Shown here piece after piece: positions 11,352 to 23,673 of a stretch of 64,000 bases of DNA. Position 1 is the stretch's first letter. Each line of letters begins with the position of its first letter. Source of the stretch: Datnioides undecimradiatus. Its lineage: Eukaryota; Chordata; Actinopteri; Lobotiformes; Datnioididae. A program made the position numbers and the translations under genes. The notes under the pieces are model-generated. The model was not told where the DNA came from, did no database searches, and saw only the letters and a program-made list of their open reading frames with translations. The stretch lies in contig WARS01000029.1 in assembly GCA_008933995.1 (NCBI GenBank), positions 22,008,879 through 22,072,878 of the forward strand, given 5' to 3'.

Positions 11352-13785
11352 TGTGATGACGAAAGTTCGCCCAGCAGAGTGGGCGTGGGGGTTTTTGTGC
11401 TGGTAGAACCTCAGATTTTATAAATAAAGAGTGAGTCAATAAGTATGTGGGTTATAATATGTTATCCCGGAGAGTTGTTGGTTTTTAAAAGCAGAAAAAG
11501 GAAATGACTTTTGCTGTAATCGGTCCAGTTTCGCAGTGAAACAGACCTCCACCCCCGGAGGTCAAACGATTCAGCGTTTGAAGACGCGCAGCAGCACAAA
11601 ATCACAGAAAATCACAACGTCTTGAAAGTTCATTCATAAAAGTTCCACCAATAACCTTAGAAACCCACTTAACAAGGGGACTAAATCCCTTAAAAGCTCA
11701 CGAAGAGGGGTCAGCGTGCAGGTTTTAAAGGAAATGCTGTCAGAGACTCGCGGCTGGATGATCATTTTAACGTTTCACTGTTCTTTTTAAAGGGTGATGA
11801 TCACTGTTAGTGTCCCGCCTTCATATTTATGAGCAGAGAGCTGATTAAATGCTAGGTCCCCTTCGACTATTACTATACACTAACAGCTAGATGTACAACT
11901 TTATGGACATTGGAGGTTCCCGTAACTTCAATCCCTGGGTTTTGCTTCTCAGGCTCAAGCAGGTTGCTTTTAAACCGTAGCTGGGACCTGAATCCCTACT
12001 ACATCTAAGCAGGTTTGGATTTGTACCCGAGTAACGACAAACAGTCTGTGGTCGGGTGCTGCTGATGGATGTTATTGCTCCACGTTGCAATGGAACTATT
12101 CACAGCTGAAACACTATGAATGGAGGTGAAACTGATCCAGGAATACGTCTGAACACAAACAAAACTTTTCATTTCCTTTTCGCAAAGTTTAATCATCAGC
12201 TGCTGTCGAACGGTGCAGTCTGACTGACCTCCGGCTGCTCTCGTTCATCCCCGTCTCCGCCATCTGTGCACAACTTATTTTTGCATATAGGTGATAGTAC
12301 TTTGAGGTTTCATGCTAATGGCATGAAGACCTGTATGTAGCATGTAATTGGGACGCAGCATCTGATTGTGAAAAGCCTGTTAAAGCCTGTGTGCCGCCTA
12401 GCCTGCAGACACACACTCAGGGCTGTAAAACCCCCTAGCAACCGCCTGCACTTCTATACTTAAATACAACATAATCACTTTAATAAATCCAGATGATACA
12501 CACGTGCACGATATTTGGATACGCTTTAATATGTTGAGCAAGTTTATTTGTTTAAGGCCTGTCACTGTGGTGCTACAGTGTGCAGTACTCGTCCTGTAAT
12601 ACAAAGAATGAACACATTACACGACAAGGTCACTTCATAGAAACATCAAACTGAAGGAAGAAGCCAAATCAAAAGCGCCGTCACATCTGAGCGCAGCTTC
12701 TCCCTTCGTTATCGCCGCCTTTATTATACTGTCCACATCGTGGGATTGATGAGAGCGCGCACGTTTGGTGACAGGATTTCATTTGATTGTGTGTGATTCC
12801 CGCCGTTCACCGGCTCCTTTTTTCCTCCCTGTCACATCTCCTTCAGGAGGCCCCTGATAGATCGCGCCTTCGATAAGCCGCCGCCGTCAGAGGCTTTTCC
12901 CCCCTGACGTGTGCCCATATCTCATCAGCGAGCCCTCTGATGTGCACTTTATCGAAAATTGCCACGAAGTGATGTTGGTTCGATGATGGGTGTTGAGGTC
13001 CTCGGAGCCGCACAGTGGTAAAATACAGAGCTGACATATTCCTCGTGTAAAACGCACCGTTCAGGTTCTGCAGGCTCTTCTACGCGAAGGGCCGCGATAT
13101 ATCGGTGACGGGGGAAGTACTGGCGTTCTTTAAAGTCCTGGGGCAACACATTTAAAGTCCTGTGTTTGGGTGCACCAGTTCCACTTCTCTCTGAGATATT
13201 TAATGTTTTTATTTATTCAAATTTACAGTTATTTATTCATCAGCCTTAGAGTAAAAGCACCTGGTCGGCGACACCGTTTGTTTTCCTCGGGATTGATTTG
13301 GTGCGGTGCACAGGTTAACAAGATCCCACCGCGGGAAATGATGAAGGACGCTTATTAATACCACAGCGCGCGCAGGCCCGGGGAGGAAAGAGGCCGCTCG
13401 TTGTTCTTCTGCCGTCCTGCAGAGCGTCAGCGCGGAGACGCTTATTCGCCGCTTCGCCCGCGGGTTCTGCGGCATTTCCGTATCAAACTTAACCCGTCGC
13501 CTCGCACCCTGTTTTTGTTTTGCCCTGGAGGAGACCACAGGATGCGCCAGGTTAACTGCAATCTGTAAGCTTCGTGACAATCGAGCTGCAGTGGAGGTGT
13601 GGGGCGTCTAGTTTTTCCGTTAGCTGTTTGCCCTCGTTGTGAAAACGCCCTTGGAGAGCCCTGTTATTGGCAGCTGGACAGATGTAGCATTCTCAATAAG
13701 GTGAGTATTTCCAATAATTGTAAATATACCATTATGAGTGTTTCACCCACATTTCAGGCCTATAGGGCAAGGTGAGTGATATTAA
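11352..13785. other. Non-coding DNA, CpG-richer near 13.3-13.5 kb
   Basis: No gene is recognised. The part from about 13,260 to 13,510 is rich in CpG and holds AATGATGAAGGACGCTTATTAATACC. Donor-like AAG|GTGAGT sequences occur at 13,700 and 13,771, with an acceptor-like TTTCAG at about 13,757, but no coding frame links them. Confidence 0.35.
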
Positions 13786-13787
13786 TA

Positions 13788-13791
<4 letters not shown>

Positions 13792-13822
<31 letters not shown>
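13792..13822. repeat. (GT)15 microsatellite
   Basis: Uninterrupted GT units between CAGC and GCAGCACAG. It is the first of three dinucleotide arrays in 560 bp. Confidence 0.95.
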
Positions 13823-13825
<3 letters not shown>

Positions 13826-13913
13826 CACAGATAGTGTATAATGTAGGCTATTTGGTTATTGGGTTACCGATGACAGAATATCATCAGCTGATGTGAAAAT
13901 ATGATCCCCGGGG

Positions 13914-13960
13914 ATGTGTGTGTGTTTGTTTGCGTGTGTGTGTGTGTGTGTGTGTGTGTT
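13914..13960. repeat. Interrupted (GT)n microsatellite
   Basis: GT units with TTTGTTTGC interruptions, pure from about 13,934 to 13,959. Confidence 0.93.
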
Positions 13961-14205
13961 TTTCTCTTTCCATTGTTCTCATGGCGTGGAAACCGGGCTC
14001 ATAAATCAAATCTTGATGGGGGGAAAACAGTGTGTACTGTAGGCTGGATGCTGCATGTGTGGCCACTGCCTCAGCGTTCGCTCTGACTTCGATTTTTTTT
14101 TATAGTTCTGACAATATTCGAGCTGTTTGCATAGAAAAAAAGAACGAAATGTGATTTGAATGTGTGCTGCTGTCAAACGTATGTTCACACCCTGGCCACG
14201 GCCAC

Positions 14206-14236
14206 AATCAATCAATCGATCAATCAATAAATCAAC
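14206..14236. repeat. (ATCA)n microsatellite, imperfect
   Basis: AATCAATCAATCGATCAATCAATAAATCAA pattern: about seven tetranucleotide units with single-base changes. Confidence 0.85.
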
Positions 14237-14316
14237 CAGACCCTCTCTATTTAGCCCGTGTCATGCATACAAAACCCAACACAAAGTGCTTCACACAACA
14301 AAACAATAACCCGCCT

Positions 14317-14317
<1 letters not shown>

Positions 14318-14353
<36 letters not shown>
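14318..14353. repeat. (CA)18 microsatellite
   Basis: A perfect CA run on the plus strand, in the opposite orientation to the two GT arrays about 400-500 bp upstream. Confidence 0.95.
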
Positions 14354-14355
<2 letters not shown>

Positions 14356-16000
14356 GCAACAAATGACTTTGCGATTAATAAATCATGCAATAGTAACAGC
14401 GCTCAATAAAAAAAAAAAACAGGAACTGAGGAAACGCTATCAGAAATCTCATCAATTTGCAATGCGGAAACACCGGAGGCGGGATCTGAAATAAATAAAA
14501 ACTAATAAGAGCGGCAGATGAAACAATAACGTGCTAACGGAGAGCGCGGGATGTGTTTAAGAAAGTAGAAAAAGTGGAAAGAGATGTAGGACGATAAAAG
14601 GGAAGCAATGCGGGGAGTGGATAAAGATGTTAATGAAATCAATATCTGGAATAAACAGATAAACAAACAAATAAATACAGTTCAGAGTACGTCTTTGCAT
14701 TCGGGGGGGTTGGAGTCGTGCAGACCACCTGGTAGCCGTGGTCCACAGTATAAGGGTCTTATAACGGACCGAACCACACGTTAACATAAGAGATCATGTG
14801 ATGAGATCGAAATGATAAAACTGACTTTATATTTCCAAAAGCTGCAACCTCGGTAGATAACTCCCCATGAAAACCAACAGCGAGGCCATTTATCCGAACT
14901 CACTGCGCGTGCAATGTTGCATGTTTGTTGCAACAGGTCCTCTCGGAGCGCGAAGACCGGGAGAGGAGGAAACGCCGACGGGCCGCTCTGCAGCGTTTCG
15001 TCTGCTGTCTTGATTTCAGCGCTCGCTTCCCAGTTTGCAGTTTAGTTTGGGTTTAGCTGCTGTTTCCCCTGATTCCTTCCCCCTGGATTTGCTCTTATAG
15101 TCACCGGAGGTTCTCGAGGAACATTGATAAACATCAATAGTGCACATTTATTTAGACAGTGAGGTTCTGTTGTCGTCCATGTGGGAGCGATCTCAGTCTA
15201 AAGACACAATCACCCCAAAATTAGATAAATATATGCAACATATATCTTATAAAGACCCCACTGACATATGGTTTGCGTCCTCTACTGTATGCATGCTCCT
15301 ATGCATAGCTCAATGCATATATAATATAGCATGTAGTCAAACGTTTGCACGAGTCGACATTTCAGGTTTTCTGCAGTTTCACACCGATAAACCACAGGTT
15401 GCACTCTGTTGTTTTTAATATTTGAAACGAGCAATTTCGTATTTTGACTTTAATCTTTGATGAGTGAAAAACAAAACAACGACGACGACGACAACAAAAA
15501 CCCGACTAACTAAATTGCACCCAATAATGAGACATTGACAATTTAACTGTGAGCGTCCTGCAGTATGGATTAACTTTCAGTATTGCTAATTAGCCCCCCA
15601 AATGACACTTTATTTCTTTTTTATTTTCCTGCAGAGTTAATTAGAGTAATGAGGAACATTGCCGTTTAGCAAGAGCCGCGCTCGGCCCAGACAGCCGCCG
15701 CCGCCGCTGCACCGCAGAACGCGTTGACGGCTGAATTGTGAGCTCCGGACTGGCGAGCAAGCAGAGGAATTTCAGCAGGAGCAGAGACAGAAGGAACAGG
15801 AAGGAGAGGAGGAGGGCGGAGGGGTGTTGGTGGGAGAAATAATCACTGGGAGAGGAATGTGCTATCCACGGGGGCTCCTGCTAATTGCCTCGCTCATGAG
15901 TTTGTGGGACGTGTTAGTCGGCTACTGGATCTGGATCCAGCTCTGCCGCCTCAGGGGTGTTGGCATCTCGGCTCACCAGACGACAGCTCAGTTTGACATG
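14354..16000. other. Non-coding DNA, no gene recognised
   Basis: It contains an A12 tract near 14,409, short (GAC)n at about 15,480-15,492, and a purine-rich GGAGGAGGGCGGAGGGG stretch near 15,800. A pyrimidine run ending TTCCTGCAG at about 15,633 resembles an acceptor site, but the following DNA shows no known coding frame. Confidence 0.35.
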
Positions 16001-16003
16001 GAC

Positions 16004-16084
16004 TTTTTTTTTTTTTTCTTTCCTCCAAGCCATTGCAGCTTGCCTCCCCTTGAGGTTTGCACCCCCTCCCCACACACACACACA
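16004..16084. repeat. Poly-T tract and short (CA)n
   Basis: T14 at 16,004-16,017, followed by a short CA run at about 16,071-16,083. Confidence 0.8.
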
Positions 16085-16815
16085 TCAGAAGTGGCCTGGC
16101 TGTGATGGATTGGCATCCTGTGAGTGTCAAACTGCTTTATGGCTCTTTAATGAGGCGATCAGGCAGAGGGAGCCTCCACCGCCGCCGCCACTATTGGCGC
16201 TTAAATAGGAAATCAAAACAGGTGAAGTTTCATTATAGCCGCCGCTGTTTGCATCTGCCTTCTGTGGCCAAACTGCTCCCGCATAAAAACAAGCACGTGT
16301 GCATGCATTTCCAGTGAGAGTGAGAACTGAAGTGTTTCCATATTCCAGCTCGCCTCAGGTCATATGTTCATATTTTGCGTAATGGACGTTCACCACACAA
16401 GGGATTCCCGGGAATGCAGCTCTTTCCATTTTAATGTGAGTAATGAGTTTCTGAGAAATCTGAATTCTGCTTGTCACAAAACCTCGACATGAAATTCCAC
16501 TATTCTCACGCCCGTATTGTTTGTGCGCACACGTTGCATAAATTAAAGATAAGGTGACGGCATGCACATGCGGAGAGCAGATGCACCAACCGGCTTCACT
16601 ATTGCATTATTTTTGGAATTACATCATTAGTGAAACGCCACAGAACAGCCAGCAGATCGCTTCATTAAATAATGATGTTGCAGCTCGCAACAATCTGCTG
16701 GTTTAATGTATTCTGCAGTGACAGTGCACCCGCCCACGTACAGTATACGCTCTGCACATGTGCACAAACTTGCACCTACCCTCTCCAAACTGCACACGTG
16801 TCTGCACACATCCAG
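16085..16815. other. Non-coding DNA, AT-motif rich
   Basis: Repeat-free. Around 16,330-16,720 there are CATTTTAATGTGAGTAATGAG, TTGCATTATTTTTGG and CATTAAATAATGATG-type motifs that could mark a regulatory block, without firm support. Confidence 0.3.
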
Positions 16816-16839
16816 CACACACACACACACACACACACA
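16816..16839. repeat. (CA)12 microsatellite
   Basis: Perfect CA run flanked by CCAG and AACACTC. Confidence 0.93.
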
Positions 16840-19800
16840 AACACTCAAAACGGGTGCAAAGTGAACCCTGTTGACAAAGAAATACTCCAATTATGCATAA
16901 AAGAAGATACAGAAGCGAGCAATTACTCAAACTGTGCCAGCTGTCACAACAGTAATACGGCTGTGCATATGCTGTACTCCATCAATCAAGAGCCCGCCAC
17001 ATGTTTGCCTCGGCACAGAGCTGTTAGTCTGGCGGCCGGCGAAAATAATCTACCCTGACAAAATTAGTCACAACTCGAAAGCAAAAAATAGGTCTGTTTA
17101 TTGCAAACAACAAATCCCACTAGAGTGAACTGAGGGTATTTATAATTTTTCATAACGCCGCGGTGAGGGTTGGGAGAAAAATGGAGCAAACATGCAAAGT
17201 GACAGTTGAAACTCGGCGAACTGAGCTTAACCCCCGGCGAGGACACGTACTGTAAACGTCCCACAAACAATGAACCACACACACGGGGCTGTACGCTGTG
17301 TGCTGCTGCCATTTTTGCTGTAGCATATTAAAATATATATAGTTGCAGAGTAGAAATGCACTGAAATCCTCAGTAAATTTCTAAATATCTCAAAATTGCA
17401 CTTAAAGGCACCCTTTGGACTTTTATTTGTAAACAAACAAACCGCGTCACACGTTCTAATAACTAATGCTGAATGTAAACAGTGTTGCCTTTAATTATGA
17501 ACTTGTTAACTGAGCGTATTTCCTCATTAACCCCGTTTCGAGGGATGATTTTAAAGTATTTTAAATGCACGTTGACTTCGTTGCATGTCGTTATTCTCAA
17601 TTGATCGGGTGAAATAGTACAAAACCAGTTAAATATCCCACAATCCTCAGGGATAAGGGAGGTTTTGAACACGTGAGCTTTAAAGTCTGTACAGCCAGGG
17701 GTGGTTGATGATTGTTAATCAAGTATCGAACCCGTGACTCGGGATCTTTGATAACGCAGTACTGAATGTTGGTAGCCTCGCTTTCATCTCGCTGCACGTT
17801 TGCGTCCCAGCAACACGCGCCAACCCCTTCAACACGAATCAGCGGGCAAATAGCGTTTTTTTATTGTATTTAAAACGCTATAAATGTCCACCAAAGAATC
17901 GCACTGCGGGCTGCGGACAGCACAGTGAATAAACCACCAATGCATAACCGCCCACCGGGTCCAGAAAATATATGACACTGTGAAAAATAATTTTATCTCT
18001 CCTCTAGTTCAGTTTATTCATCGGATGAGGAGGAATTATAGCAGCACATTGAGAGCAATACAATAAATACACTGTTGGGTTGTGTTGCTCCAACACGCGG
18101 GCCCGTTAATGTCTTTTTTATACGGAGCCAAAAAACAGTGAGTTCCACTTTGTCTTGTGTCTCCATTGCTCCACAGAGGCTGAGCGCGCTGAGTCTTTCT
18201 GATTGGAAATACTTGGTGCTCCTCTGCTAAAAAAGAAATACTGTGTCCCAGGAATCGCCCGCGAACACAACCAATTTCATGCCGCTTTGACGCTCGGAAA
18301 ATCATTTTAATTCAGGAACACAAAGCCGATCCCGAGCTGCCGCAGTCAGATGAGTCGAGGATTACATCAACAATACGTGGTATTGACATGAAAGTCTCTG
18401 AGTGTAAACAGATCGCAACGGATTCAGCAGCCCCCCCCCCCTCTGAGGCGTAGCCGTCTGATGGCTCTGCTGATACGTTTGAATCGTCTAATTGCACCTC
18501 TGAGAGTTCTCCTCTTTATTATAAAGTCAGCTCGGGTGCATGTTTAGTACATTAAACCGTAACTTGAGATACAGTCCGGTATCCTCTTCCCAAATGTGCG
18601 CAATAGATTCTGCAGTGTCTGAACTTCAGAGGCGGTGGCAGGTGTGAAAATCAGTCTTTTTAAACCAAGAGAAGTGTTTTAGGTCACTACATGTTCGGCG
18701 CAGCACAGTTCAGCAAGCACGAAGTGCGATTAAATGATGAAATAAAATGCAATCGCAGTTTCGTCGGCTCCGCTTACACGCATTTGGTTAAAAAAAGCGA
18801 CAAATAATAGCCAAAGTGAGGCAGCGCTGTACCTTTTATTGACTCCGCCTCTACACCTTCTGCAGTAATTAGCATCATCGTGTTGATAAACTTTAGCGTT
18901 CAAACACGCGGTCATACATCGCAATCCAGGGATCCGCTATTAGCATTCTGCCCGGCGACAACGTGTATACTGTGGATCCCAGCACACGAGTGTCAGTGTA
19001 AACATTTAGGACTCCTCTGCAAACACCCCCCCCCTCCGTCGCAGCTGAGGTACGGGCGCGTCCACTTTCCCCGCCGGAGCGCTGCTTTATATGCAAAGCA
19101 AACCCATAACCTCTCTCGCTTGCTTGGCTGCCATAGCGACTCTGACACTCACTCCGTCACTCCACAGAATAGCCTTTCCTAAAAAGCACAGCGAGCGGTG
19201 ATTATGTAAGGTGGGAAGTGGGTTTGAAATGAATCATATCCTGCAGCCTGGCCCCGTGGAACAAATTAAATCTCCCCAAAAGTGCAAGCACTGCCTGTCT
19301 AGCATGTCACCTATGCACTTAAACTCATTTTAAGCAGTTTGATTGCTATTTGTCCATGCTTTAGATTCTAATCCCTCTGCGTGGTCACCGGAGACTGGCT
19401 GCTGGAGGAGGAGGAGGAGGAGGAAGCAGTAAAGAAGGTCCCCCGGACAATGATTTATGTCGACGCGGTGCATTTGTAAAAGCCAGAACTGAATAAAGAG
19501 ATCCTCAATAGGTCAAAACAAAGAAGTGCACAGTGGCTTTTAATGTTAATGCAGCGTGTTTGTCCTTCTTTATAGGCCGTGGGCAATTCACTCCACATTA
19601 AGTTTTAAGTTTAGCACGAGGTTCCACGTGCTTTGAGCACACTCAGGTGTTATTGGATCAGCTTCTCCATCAACCTACATGGGTCTCGTGTTTTACCCGT
19701 TAGACTCTTCTTCCTCTGTGGTGTGAAAACATCAGATTTCCGCAGAGTCGGAGGAATGTGCGCGTCCCGCTCACGGTGCAGTCAGGGCAGCCCGGCGTCT

Positions 19801-22300
19801 CTCCTGACAGCGCTGTCAGCTGAGGAGTCAATCACGGCGAGCGGCGGCGGAGGAGGTTGTACCACCTTCTGGTTCAAAAGTGGTTTAGCCGACTTCGCTG
19901 ACAGTCATCACCGGAGCGGGGAGCGTCGGAGTCGCGCCGTGTCACTCTGCCCTCCGCTTCCATCACAGTCAGTTCAGTGGACATTTTCAGGCTGAGTGTG
20001 TAAAGTTTACAGCCTCCCCCTGCTGTTGCTCCTGGACCGCTCTCGGGCTACTCGGTCGTATTTTATAAGGGGCCACATGTTACCGAATGATCCTCGGCTG
20101 AGGACACCAAATGTGCCTGCAGGCTCCAGGAAACACTCTAGCGAACTCGTCGAGCAGCACTTGCAGCCGCTTTCCCCTTTTTTTTATTACTATTGTGTGA
20201 AATTATGCTCGTTCATGATAAATTCGATTTATCTTGTGCATTCGAAAGACAAAATCGTAGACCCGCGTCCTCTGTTGCCACGTCGATCAAGACACCCGTC
20301 GCTTCTTCTGTTTCAGCATCAGTCGGAAAGGCAACCCGTTTAATTCGATGATTAGGAATTCCTTTACCAAATCATTGGACTAATGATGATGTTACATTAT
20401 GACCGATATTAAGCAGTTACGGCTGCGCGGGAGTCCTTTCTGCAAGTTCGATTCTGTGCATTGGACCAGGGCTCCGCAGCGGTCTCTTATCGCTGAGATG
20501 AGCCCTCCAACTTAGCTCATTTCCATCCAAATGTCAGCTTTGATTAATCACCTCGGTGAGAGCCCTCCACCATCTCATGCATCTGCCAAGACCCAGCACC
20601 ACCACCCGGCGCGCCAGCAGACTCCCAAACAGGGCGGCATCCACCGGCAGAGTCGGGATTGAGAAACTACAGTACGCGCTCCGGTACAGCGAGAGGATAT
20701 TGGAAGAGTGTCACCAGAGCGTCGTCAAATTAAATCGTTTCTGCGACGATATCAAACGATTCGGGGGTCTAAATCGAATCAGTGGAAGTCTTGGTGTTTC
20801 CGCAGGTTGATTGGCATTTCCGTCGTGTGTCATGTCCCAATAAATGTTTATCACGATTCAATCAAATTACAAATTGAAAAATCAAACTTATCGCGAGTTA
20901 TTTTTTTTCTGGCTGGCTCTGGTGAAAGCGCTTTGATTGAGGACATCTTGACAGCTAAACGCAGAGGCGCCGGGAATAAAGTCAATACGGCTTATGAAAC
21001 TAATTCTGCTGCAGGCTTTCATTATGACTTTATTAAGCAGAATGAACTGCATTCGATATTTCATACACCGTTATTAATAGAAATAACGTGATGCACAGCA
21101 TAAGCGAGGTATGAAGTTACTGAATCTGTCAAACTCGTCTCTCAGAGATGATTTGTCTCTAAATCATTTATTATGATTGTGCTTTATTACTGATGACTGA
21201 TAGGGAGACAGAGATTAGCATCTGCCCGTTGAGCTCCTGATGTATGAAATATGGTTTAATTTAATAAAGTTATTAATAAACTTTAGAGAAAGTTTGGTGC
21301 GAAAACAATACACAAATCTCAAGAGTGCGCTTTATCAACTTATAAAAATGCAATTTATGATTCCTCGTAACGTTCCAGTGCTTTGTTTTAAGGCCCAGCG
21401 TGCAGGATTTATTGGCATAAATGGAATTATAATGTTTCCATTAATGTTTATTCACCTAAAATTAAAGCTAATTGTGTTTTTCTCACCTCAGAATGACCAC
21501 CTTTCTGATCTGGACGGAGGGACTGACAGTTATTTCATGGCCACAGCAGGATCTCCGACAGTCTGAGCGCAGGGGGTGTTCAGCTCATCGTTAGAGCCCT
21601 TAAAGGTAGCGAATGAGGTCAAAGTGGAACCAGAAGGCTTTTAACAGCGTTAATGTGCAGCAGATTCCAGTTTTCAGTTCTAACTTTACAGTTTTCCCTT
21701 GTTTTCCGCCTCCAATTAACACGTGTTTGTTGCCCAATGGGATCTATTCTCTGTGACGTCGCTCTGTCCCCAGATCTCAGCGTATCATAGTAAAACCCCT
21801 GCTCTAAATATAAGTTGTACTTATCCTTTAAAGGGGCAGACTGATGCAGTTATTAGTGTTTGCATCTGGAACGATCGCACTGATGAGCATCACCTCAGTT
21901 TTGCTGCATACCTGCATTTGATCGCATCCTTCCATTGACCCTGCACTGTACAAGTACCTTGACGTCGTGTGGTGCACCTCTCTCTTCGCCCCCCATCACA
22001 TCTCTGATCCTCTCATCACGGCAAACACATCAGCGTTCCTGTTTGCAATCAGGTTAAAGTTGCAGGCTTTTTACCAAAAGCTAGTATCCGCTATTACAAA
22101 TGGACGCAGGTGCCTGAAAGACTTCAGGCGGGTCATTCAGGGTGAATACTTGTTCAGCTGCAGGCTCACCAGTAAAACAGCTCATTTTTGATCTGGAAAC
22201 TCTTTGAGTTTTAAGTCGAAATGAGATTTAGTCAGTTCTGAATTAAACGATGCACCGACAAAATCTCCTGCATTAGTGCCTCCTGCGTCCTCCCGGTCAT
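16840..22300. other. Non-coding DNA with scattered short tandem repeats
   Basis: A C11 run lies at 18,431-18,441 and a (GAG)7 array at about 19,404-19,424. Around 17,690-17,770 a sequence with CGGGTTCGATAC on the minus strand resembles an RNA polymerase III B box but lacks a convincing A box. No gene is recognised; the longest frames (about 120 codons) show no domain. Confidence 0.35.
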
Positions 22301-22309
22301 TCACTCCCA

Positions 22310-22480
22310 GAATGGAAAAATGCAGTCTTGATAATCATAGCTTCATAAAATGAAGTGGGCCTTATCGTTACTTGGGTAATTGTAGAGCTAATTATTGTCA
22401 ACTAACAGATGGTGCAGTAAGTGAAGCCCTGATTAAGGAAATCTGCTGGCAAAGTTCCCAGGCTGTTTGTTTTTATTTCC
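22310..22480. promoter_or_regulatory. Candidate regulatory block with TAATTATTG and E-box
   Basis: Repeat-free DNA holding CTTGATAATCATAGC, GGTAATTGTAGAGC, TAATTATTG (22,389-22,397), an E-box CAGATG (22,406-22,411) and CTGATTAAGG within about 130 bp. The density of homeodomain cores with an E-box is what suggests an enhancer. No alignment was possible. Confidence 0.3.
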
Positions 22481-22648
22481 TTTCTGACTAAGCTGGTACG
22501 TCTCAGCACCCCCGAGCCGGCGGAGGCGTTCATTCACCACTTTGCAGTATTGACCGCCTGAAACTAGCCTTCGATCTGCCCGGCGTCTGCGTTTGATGTC
22601 GGTATCCTGGCAACAACAACAACGTGTAAATGCTGAATACTTCAGGAA

Positions 22649-22649
<1 letters not shown>

Positions 22650-22686
<37 letters not shown>
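22650..22686. repeat. (GT)18 microsatellite
   Basis: Uninterrupted GT run. A histidine-threonine frame across its minus strand is an artefact of the repeat. Confidence 0.95.
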
Positions 22687-22689
<3 letters not shown>

Positions 22690-22872
22690 CATACAGCGGA
22701 GGAGTGTCGTCTGTCTTTCCGCATTAACAAAAAGTTCTTTCCTTAAGCTTTATCACCTATGATGAAGACCATTGAACATACAGTCCCTTTGGAGTTAGTG
22801 GTTCATTTATTTCTCTGGTATCGGCCACCTTATATATAGCGCATGAATATATGGAAATTATTTCTGAATCTT

Positions 22873-22893
22873 TGTGTGTGTGTGTGTGTGTGT
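22873..22893. repeat. (TG)10 microsatellite
   Basis: Short perfect run followed by TTTGCAGG. Confidence 0.9.
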
Positions 22894-23452
22894 TTGCAGG
22901 CTGACATGGAGATCACCACAGCAACAACCCAGAACACATTAAGGGACACGGGCTGGCATGCGAAATTATTTTAGTGTTATGTCATGAATGCCTGGGTATG
23001 TTCGTGGTGCAGGCAGAGGCGGCGGTGATGTCACGCTGTGGTATAAGTGGCTGTTAAAGGTAAGCTCAGACTCTTCAGTCACGTGTATGAAGGCGTATGA
23101 AGTCGACCACCTGAAAATCAGGGCACATACACTGACAATCACCTGTTAATGGCGGTTAATGCAAAATCATCATTATACAAGTATTTCATATGTTCGTATA
23201 TTTATTTTGTACAGAGTATAGAATATAATAATATTGTCACTATTTTGTGTCTCTGTAACCTCGCGTGATCATATTAATAGAAAAGAATAGAAAAGAATAG
23301 AATAGAATAGAAGTACTTATTAATTGTGTTGTTACAGCAGCAAAAGAAATAACATAAAACAAAGATAGAATATAGAAAGAAATAAATATAGAGAATTAAA
23401 ATGTGTATATAAAATATAAATGATATTATACGACAGGCAGCAATTATTGATG
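22894..23452. other. Non-coding, AT-rich DNA with (AGAAT)n
   Basis: Around 23,275-23,312 the pentamers AGAAA and AGAAT repeat about seven times. The following 140 bp are AT-rich and lead into the minisatellite. No gene is seen. Confidence 0.6.
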
Positions 23453-23673
23453 CTCTATGTGTATAATATATACATATAGAATATTATAGTGCAGGCAGCG
23501 GTGATCTCTATATGTGTATAATATACATATAGGGATATAATAGTGCAGGCAGCGGTGTGTCTCTATGTGTATAATATACATATAGGGATATAATAGTGCA
23601 GGCAGCGGTGTGTCTCTATGTGTATAATATACATATAGGGATATAATAGTGCAGGCAGCGGTGTGTCTCTATG
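23453..23673. repeat. 53-bp minisatellite, about four copies
   Basis: Copies begin with CTCTATGTGTATAAT at 23,453, about 23,506, 23,561, 23,614 and partly 23,667. The last full copies are exactly 53 bp apart and appear identical; the second copy is 55 bp long through an extra TA, and the first differs by several bases. Each unit holds a self-complementary TATAATATACATATA-type core and the marker GTGCAGGCAGCGGTG. A decayed partial unit may lie at about 23,431. Near-identity of the 3' copies suggests recent expansion at that end. Confidence 0.95.

Noticed and set aside
11034-11406. Open frames of 79-133 codons rich in Cys-Val or His-Thr
   Set aside because: They are translations of the GT/CA microsatellite and extend equally on both strands.
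13700-13776. Donor-acceptor-donor series AAG|GTGAGT, TTTCAG|, CAAG|GTGAGT suggesting a micro-exon
   Set aside because: Such consensus matches are expected several times in 64 kb, and no coding frame or homology supports them.
17690-17780. Possible tRNA-like sequence with CGGGTTCGATAC on the minus strand
   Set aside because: Only the B box resembles a tRNA promoter; no A box at proper distance and no cloverleaf could be drawn.
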